Source of the DNA: DATBVX01 sp963696675 | Lineage (GTDB): Bacteria; Pseudomonadota; Gammaproteobacteria; Steroidobacterales; Steroidobacteraceae | NCBI GenBank assembly: GCA_963696675.1 | Contig: CAVOLM010000055.1 | Location: forward strand, 1 to 64,000 | Reading direction: 5' to 3' | Length of the DNA: 64,000 nt | Part shown: positions 58,720 through 64,000 of the stretch, piece after piece | Numbering within the stretch: the first letter of the stretch is position 1 | Layout: each line of letters begins with the position of its first letter | The notes under the pieces: generated by a model | Seen by the model: only the letters and a program-made list of their open reading frames with translations | Told to the model about the DNA's origin: nothing | Databases searched by the model: none | Translations under genes and position numbers: made by a program

Positions 58720-61415
58720 GCCATGGGCTCCGTGGCGGGCAGCGTCAATTCGAATTGCGCACCTCCGCCGGGTCTCCGCCGCGCCTCGATCGAGCCCCCG
58801 TGGGCCTGGATGATGCTTCGGCAGATCGCAAGTCCGAGCCCCACACCGATGATCGTCCCTTCCTCGCCACCACGCTGAAACTTGTCGAACAGCCGCGCAG
58901 GATCGCCCGGGGGCAGCCCCGGGCCCTCGTCATCGACGGTCACGCGCAACAACGCTCCATCGGCAACTGCGGAAACAAGAATCCGCGTGCCTGGAGGCGT
59001 GTACTTCGCTGCGTTGTCGAGCAGATTGTCCAGCACCTGAACAATGAGCGTCGCATCCACGTACACCGGTGGCAGGTCGGCAGGAATGTGCAGCTCGACG
59101 GGGTGCGCGACCAGGCGATCCTCGGCACGATGCAGCGCGGCCCCAACGAGGTCGTCGAGTGTTTCCCACTCGCGTCGCAGTGCGATCCGACCCGATTCGA
59201 AGCGCATGAGATCGAGCACGTTCGAGACGAGCTCCGACATCTCACGTGCTTTGGTCTCAACTGAGCGTGCGAGCGAGGTCCGCGTTGTCCGGTCCAGGCT
59301 GTCGCCATGCTCGGCAAGCGCGCTGCCAGAGGCGGCAATCACCGCAAGCGGCGTGCGCAGGTCGTGCGAGATGGACGCCAGCAAGGTATTGCGCAGATTC
59401 TCGCTCTCCGCCGCAACACGTGCGGCCTCTGCCGCTTCGGCCAGTCGAGCACGTTCGAGTGCGAGTCCGATCTGGCCCGCAAAGGTTTCCAGCAGATGCC
59501 GCTGTTCGGGCAGAAGCACGCGACGAGGGTTGGATGGCAACACCGCGAGCACACCGAGCGCGCGGTTTTCATCTCCCAGCGGCACATACAGTGCGGGGGC
59601 GGCCGGAAGCGTATCCGAGCCGAGCCCGGCCCGATGTCCGTGATCGGTGACCCACTGTGCGACTGCCAGATCCGCATCGTGCAATGACTGATCGATGGCG
59701 GGCTCGGAAGGATATTGCAGCTTGCCAGTGTCGTCAGGAAGCAGAACGATCGCCTGACACTCGAAGACTTCGGCAACGTGCCGCACGGCCACGCGGGCCA
59801 TGCTGGCAATTCCGCGCGTCGCGACGAGCTCGCGGCTCATGGCGTACAAGAGCGCCGTGCGCCGTTCGCGTGCACCGGCCACGCGCGTCTGCTGCCGCAC
59901 GCTCGCCATCAGCGTCGCGATGACCAGCGCGATGATCAGCATCACCAGGAAGGTAACCAGGTATTGGACATCGGCTACTTCGAATGTGAAGCGCGGCGGG
60001 ACGAAGAACAGGTCCAATGCCGCGATATTCAGCACGGCTGTCAGTACCGACGGGCCACGTCCGAGTCTCAGGCCCGCCACCGTCACGCCGAGCAGATACA
60101 CCATCGCCACATTGGAGAGCTCGAAATACGGCCCCATCAGCCAGGCGATGGCGGAGCACACGGCAGTGATCGCCAACGCCCATACGTAGCGCTCCCATCG
60201 GATGGGCTGGGTGCTCTGCGCCGAAGCAGCCACCGATACCCGAGCAGGCCCGGCCAGCAACGGGTCGGATGCCGCAATCGTAATGACATCGAATCCACGC
60301 GCGCGGCGAACGAGCTCCGTCGCCGTCGACGGGCGCATCCAGGCGCGCCAGCCACGACGTTTCGGGGCGCCAACGATCAGGCGCGTCGCATTGCGGGTCT
60401 GGGCGTACTCGATCAATACCGCGGCCGCCGACGGGCCGTCGAGCGTGACGGTCTCCGCGCCCAGGGACTCAGCGAGGCGCAGCAGGTCTACTCGCCGGTC
60501 ACGCTCGGCTTCGGAGAGCCGTAACAGCGCCGGCGTCTCGACGTAGACGACTGTCCAGTTTGCATCCAGAGCATCCGCCATGCGTTTGCCGGCGCGCACG
60601 AGCTGCTCAGCCTGTGGATCGGGGCCGATGGCAACCAATACGCGGTCACCCGCCAGTCGCCCTCGTCGGCCGCGGTCGACATCGAGCGAGGCTCGTGCGG
60701 CCGCCTCGACGCGGTCGGCCACGCGCCGCAGCGCGAGCTCTCGCAACGCCATGAGGTTGGGCTTACGGAAGAAACGCTCGGCGGCACTCGAGATTTCATC
60801 CGGAATGTAGATCTTGCCGGCGCGCAGACGCGCGAGGAGGTCGTCCGGCGGCAGATCGATGAGCTCGATTTCGTCAGCTTCGTCGAAGACCCGGTCCGGC
60901 AGCGTCTCGCGTTGTCGAACTCCTGTGATCTGCGCTACGAGGTCATTCAAGCTCTCGAGGTGCTGCACATTGACCGTGGTCCAGACGTTGATGCCAGCGT
61001 CGAGCAGTTCCTCGACGTCCTGCCAGCGCTTCGGATGGCGCGGCTCGGGGCTGCCGCCGAGCAGGTTGGAGTGAGCAAGCTCATCGACCAGCATGATTTC
61101 AGGCCGCCGATGCAGCGCCGTATCGAGATCGAACTCGTGACGAACGATGCCACGATAGTGCACCGCGAGTGTCGGCAGCCGTTCCAGGCCCTCGAGGAGC
61201 CTCTCCGTCTCGACGCGGCCATGCGGCTCGACATAGCCAACGACTACATCCGTCCCCGCAGCACGTGCGCTGCGGGCGGCCTCGAGCATGCCGTGCGTCT
61301 TCCCCACGCCGGCTGATGCGCCGAAAAAGATTCGCATGCGCCCGCGCTTCGCCCTCGCCTCTTCGGCTTGGACCTGCGCCAGGAGTCGATCCGGATCCGG
61401 CCGAAGCTCGGCCAT
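58716..61415 (-). CDS. kdpD: Sensor histidine kinase KdpD
   Basis: Full-length 899-residue potassium/turgor sensor in one frame. KdpD domain with Walker A FFGASAGVGKTHGML, IMLVDELAHSNLLGG and NVWTTVNVQHLESLND. USP-like domain ~255-375 (VLVAIGPDPQAEQLVRAGKR). Four helices (~405-515: WALAITAVCSAIAWLM; VAMVYLLGVTVAGLRL; VLTAVLNIAALDLFFV; TFLVMLIIALVIATLMA), GAF domain, intact H-box LLASISHDLRTPLAVI, N-box VLDNLLDNAAKYTPPG, then DDEGPGLPPGD and GVGLGLAICRSI. It partners KdpE (ATGA overlap). The contrast with the His-less paralogue at 55278-57972 is notable. Confidence 0.96.
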   Translation of the reverse strand: MAELRPDPDRLLAQVQAEEARAKRGRMRIFFGASAGVGKTHGMLEAARSARAAGTDVVVGYVEPHGRVETERLLEGLERLPTLAVHYRGIVRHEFDLDTALHRRPEIMLVDELAHSNLLGGSPEPRHPKRWQDVEELLDAGINVWTTVNVQHLESLNDLVAQITGVRQRETLPDRVFDEADEIELIDLPPDDLLARLRAGKIYIPDEISSAAERFFRKPNLMALRELALRRVADRVEAAARASLDVDRGRRGRLAGDRVLVAIGPDPQAEQLVRAGKRMADALDANWTVVYVETPALLRLSEAERDRRVDLLRLAESLGAETVTLDGPSAAAVLIEYAQTRNATRLIVGAPKRRGWRAWMRPSTATELVRRARGFDVITIAASDPLLAGPARVSVAASAQSTQPIRWERYVWALAITAVCSAIAWLMGPYFELSNVAMVYLLGVTVAGLRLGRGPSVLTAVLNIAALDLFFVPPRFTFEVADVQYLVTFLVMLIIALVIATLMASVRQQTRVAGARERRTALLYAMSRELVATRGIASMARVAVRHVAEVFECQAIVLLPDDTGKLQYPSEPAIDQSLHDADLAVAQWVTDHGHRAGLGSDTLPAAPALYVPLGDENRALGVLAVLPSNPRRVLLPEQRHLLETFAGQIGLALERARLAEAAEAARVAAESENLRNTLLASISHDLRTPLAVIAASGSALAEHGDSLDRTTRTSLARSVETKAREMSELVSNVLDLMRFESGRIALRREWETLDDLVGAALHRAEDRLVAHPVELHIPADLPPVYVDATLIVQVLDNLLDNAAKYTPPGTRILVSAVADGALLRVTVDDEGPGLPPGDPARLFDKFQRGGEEGTIIGVGLGLAICRSIIQAHGGSIEARRRPGGGAQFELTLPATEPMA

Positions 61416-61485
61416 GATTCATGCCACGTTAGGGTGTCTCACCGTGCCCGAACGCTAGCACAATCCCCTCGCGTGATTATTGGCC

Positions 61486-62073
61486 TCACGGACTCGGCGC
61501 AGCGAGCCCATCGAGCGCGAGATTCAGTTCCAGCACATTTACGCGCGGCTCGCCAAGGAAACCGAGGAGTCGCCCTTCAGTGTGCCTGGTCACCAGGGCC
61601 GCAACGATCGGCGCACTGAGCCCGCGGGCGCGTGCGACACGTTCGAGTTGGTAGTTGGCTGCGGCGACGCTGATGTGTGGATCGAGGCCGCTCGCGGAGG
61701 CGGTCACCAGATCGACAGGGATCGGCGCTGTATTAGTCGGGTCGGCCGCCTTCAGAGCTTCGATGCGTGCCTTGACGGCGTCGGTCAATGCCGGGTTTAA
61801 GGGACCTTGATTGGACCCGGTCGAGGCGCTCGCATTGTAGGGATAGGGCCCGGTAGCCGACGGGCGGCTCCAGAAGTACTTGGGCTCAGAGAAGCTCTGG
61901 CCGATGAGGCTTGAGCCGACCGCCTTGCCATCCTTCACGATGAGGCTGCCGGCCGCCCGATCGGGGAACGCGACCTGGCCGATGCCGGTCACGATCAGCG
62001 GATAAATGAATCCCACCACCGCCGTCAGCAACACGAACAGAGCGATAGCGGGGCGAAACATGGCACGCAGCAT
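61486..62073 (-). CDS. kdpC: Potassium-transporting ATPase subunit C
   Basis: Small membrane subunit of the KdpFABC high-affinity K+ pump, 195 residues. One N-terminal helix (PAIALFVLLTAVVGFIYPLI), then IGQSFSEPKYFWSRPSATGP, NPALTDAVKARI, VTASASGLDPHISVAAANYQ and VNVLELNLALD. 10 bases downstream of kdpB. Confidence 0.96.
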   Translation of the reverse strand: MLRAMFRPAIALFVLLTAVVGFIYPLIVTGIGQVAFPDRAAGSLIVKDGKAVGSSLIGQSFSEPKYFWSRPSATGPYPYNASASTGSNQGPLNPALTDAVKARIEALKAADPTNTAPIPVDLVTASASGLDPHISVAAANYQLERVARARGLSAPIVAALVTRHTEGRLLGFLGEPRVNVLELNLALDGLAAPSP

Positions 62074-62083
62074 GGCGGACTCC

Positions 62084-64000
62084 TCAGACGAGACGCACGA
62101 GTTCCAGACCCAGATCGATGAGCTTGATCCCGGCGAACGGGATCAGGATGCCGCCCACGCCGTAGATCAGCAGATTGCGGCGCAGAAGTAGCGCAGCACC
62201 CAAGGGTCGGTACCTGACGCCTTTGAGTGCCAGCGGAATCAGAAATACGATGATGAGCGCGTTGAAGATGACCGCCGACAGAATCGCGGACAACGGGCTG
62301 GCGAGGTGCATGACGTTCAGCGCATTGAGCTGTGGGTAGGTGCTGGCAAATGCAGCGGGAATGATCGCGAAATACTTCGCGACATCATTCGCAATGCTGA
62401 AGGTCGTGAGTGAGCCGCGAGTCATCAGCATTTGCTTGCCGGTCTCGACGACCTCGATGAGCTTGGTCGGATTCGAGTCGAGATCCACCATGTTGCCCGC
62501 TTCCTTGGCGGCCTGCGTGCCGGTATTCATGGCCACGGCCACATCCGCCTGTGCCAGCGCCGGCGCATCGTTGGTGCCATCGCCAGTCATCGCGACCAGC
62601 CGGCCCTGCCCCTGATGATCACGAATCAGGCGCAGCTTCGCTTCCGGCGTCGCCTCGGCGAGGAAATCGTCGACCCCGGCTTCGGCCGCGATCGCGGCCG
62701 CGGTTTGTGGATTGTCACCGGTAATCATCACCGTCTTGATGCCCATGCGGCGCAACTCGCCAAAACGCTCCTTGATCCCACCTTTGACGATGTCCTTGAG
62801 CTCGATGATTCCAAGCAGTCGTGGTCCATCGCTGACGAGTAGTGGCGTGCTGCCGCGCCGCCCCACGTCCTGCACGGTGCTGAGAATCCCCTTGGGAAAT
62901 ATCTGCCCCTGCGCTTCCACGTGCCTTTGAATCGCGTCCGGTGCACCCTTGCGAACCTGTCGATCGCCGATGTTCACGCCGCTCATGCGCGTGTGCGCGG
63001 AGAACGGCACGAAGGTGGCGCCGAGCGAACCCAGGTCGCGCTCGCGCAGCTGGAAGCGCTGCTTGGCGAGCACCATGATGCTGCGCCCTTCAGGTGTTTC
63101 GTCGGCCATGGAGGCGAGCTGCGCAGCATCGGCGAGCTCCTGCTCCGTGACCCCCTGTGTCGGCAGGAAGGCGGAGGCCTGGCGATTGCCGAGAGTGATG
63201 GTGCCGGTCTTGTCGAGCAGCAACACGTCTACATCGCCGGCCGCCTCTACTGCCCGACCGGAGGTGGCAATGACATTCGCCTGCAGCATCCGGCTCATGC
63301 CCGCGACGCCGATGGCCGAGAGCAGGCCGCCGATCGTCGTGGGAATGAGGCACACGAGCAACGCGATGATCGCAGTGATCGTGATCGGCGCGCCCAGTTT
63401 CGCCACGGCCACGCTGTACAGGGAATAAGGCACCAGCGTTGCGGTCGCGAACAGGAATACGAGCGTCAGCGCGACCAGCAGAATCGTCAGCGCGATTTCG
63501 TTGGGTGTCTTCTGTCGCTTCGCACTCTCGACCATCGCGATCATGCGATCCAGGAAGGTCTCGCCAGGGTTGACCGAGACACGCGCCACGATCCAGTCAG
63601 AGAGAACGCGCGTGCCGCCCGTGATGGCGGAACGGTCGCCACCCGATTCACGTATGACAGGGGCAGACTCACCGGTAATCGCGCTCTCGTCCACGGACGC
63701 AGCGCCCTGGATCACTTCGCCGTCCGCCGGAACATAGTCGCCGGCTTCCACGACGACCACATCGCCGCGCCGCAGTTCATCCGCTCGTACGCGCGAGTGA
63801 CGCGAGCGATCACGCGCATCGAGGAGCTTCTTGGCCCAGACCGTCTGCTTGAGACCGCGAAGAGCGCCGCCTGCGCCTTGCTGCGGCCCTCGGCCAGCGC
63901 CTCGGCGAAGTTGGCGAACAGCACGGTGAACCACAGCCAGATCGCGACGTTCAGGATGAACCAGGCGGGCGCTTCGCCATGACCGGTAAGCGCATTCAGC
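62084..64000 (-). CDS. kdpB: Potassium-transporting ATPase subunit B (partial, frameshifted)
   Basis: P-type ATPase catalytic subunit; its N-terminus lies beyond 64000. The first visible part reads TGHGEAPAWFILNVAIWLWF, ANFAEALAEGRSKAQA, then the frame shifts near 63865 (best explained by one missing base in GGG) to ALRGLKQTVWAKKLL. Further: actuator VDESAITGESAPVI, LVALTLVFLFATATLVPYSL, selectivity-region CLIPTTIGGLLSAIGVAGMS, phosphorylation site LLDKTGTITLGNR, nucleotide motifs KGAPDAIQRH, MITGDNPQTAAAIA and hinge MTGDGTNDAPALAQADV. The single deletion does not damage any motif, so an error is likelier than a dead gene. kdpA should lie just outside. Confidence 0.93.
   Translation of the reverse strand, partial: AECAYRSWRSARLVHPERRDLAVVHRAVRQLRRGAGRGPQQGAGGALRGLKQTVWAKKLLDARDRSRHSRVRADELRRGDVVVVEAGDYVPADGEVIQGAASVDESAITGESAPVIRESGGDRSAITGGTRVLSDWIVARVSVNPGETFLDRMIAMVESAKRQKTPNEIALTILLVALTLVFLFATATLVPYSLYSVAVAKLGAPITITAIIALLVCLIPTTIGGLLSAIGVAGMSRMLQANVIATSGRAVEAAGDVDVLLLDKTGTITLGNRQASAFLPTQGVTEQELADAAQLASMADETPEGRSIMVLAKQRFQLRERDLGSLGATFVPFSAHTRMSGVNIGDRQVRKGAPDAIQRHVEAQGQIFPKGILSTVQDVGRRGSTPLLVSDGPRLLGIIELKDIVKGGIKERFGELRRMGIKTVMITGDNPQTAAAIAAEAGVDDFLAEATPEAKLRLIRDHQGQGRLVAMTGDGTNDAPALAQADVAVAMNTGTQAAKEAGNMVDLDSNPTKLIEVVETGKQMLMTRGSLTTFSIANDVAKYFAIIPAAFASTYPQLNALNVMHLASPLSAILSAVIFNALIIVFLIPLALKGVRYRPLGAALLLRRNLLIYGVGGILIPFAGIKLIDLGLELVRLV

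Noticed and set aside
62084..64000. kdpB as a pseudogene
   Set aside because: Only one 1-base offset is seen, all catalytic motifs are intact, and similar offsets occur throughout the window in essential-type genes.

Overview
The window is GC-rich, gene-dense bacterial chromosome. Gene content and order point to a gammaproteobacterium, most plausibly of the Xanthomonadales/Nevskiales/Steroidobacteraceae type (an inference, not tested). The best evidence is a run that matches known gammaproteobacterial gene order: xthA-pyrE, dut-coaBC-radC-rpmB-rpmG-mutM-coaD-rsmD and ftsY-ftsE-ftsX-rpoH. The envelope is Gram-negative: TonB receptor, OmpA-like lipoprotein, LpxR-like protein and several lipobox proteins. 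I see no prophage, insertion sequence, integron or CRISPR array.

Layout. 1-4.8 kb: a FecI/FecR/FecA-type surface-signalling operon on the minus strand. 5.0-8.2 kb: an unrecognised cysteine-containing secreted protein and a large repeat/Calx-beta protein with a GlyGly-CTERM-like tail, then tRNA-Phe. 8.3-15.2 kb: a bestrophin-like membrane protein, ergothioneine synthesis (egtB, egtD), an EF-G2-like GTPase and a SorAB-like sulfite dehydrogenase pair. 15.2-21.4 kb: a long minus-strand series of ECF sigma factor, membrane anti-sigma candidate, DUF4097 protein, AsmA protein, SRPBCC protein, mutY and yggX. 21.6-25.8 kb: a NarL-type two-component pair and a GlxA-type AraC regulator. 25.8-30.2 kb: an unknown exported protein, tRNA-Gly, an M20 peptidase, and kdgK-eda for the lower Entner-Doudoroff steps. 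30.3-52.6 kb: housekeeping genes for tRNA and rRNA methylation, DNA repair, pyrimidine and CoA synthesis, ribosomal proteins L28/L33, ftsYEX and rpoH, interrupted by lipid and envelope genes. 52.7-55.2 kb: a DUF4442 protein, a Mpo1-like membrane protein and an LpxR-like protein. 55.3-64 kb: potassium control, with a kdpBCDE operon running in from the right edge (kdpB cut by the window) and a second KdpD-like protein that has lost its phospho-acceptor histidine.

About twenty genes that should be single reading frames are broken by 1-base shifts. Almost all are repaired by removing one base, and the repaired lengths match their families. MutY, for example, regains its iron-sulfur cysteine spacing. 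I read these as insertion errors in the sequence rather than pseudogenes, so broken genes are reported as one feature across the breaks. The most interesting biology is the histidine-less KdpD paralogue opposite the normal kdpDE, the pair of unusual secreted proteins beside the FecIR locus, and the sigma-factor-headed envelope and oxidative-damage gene series.
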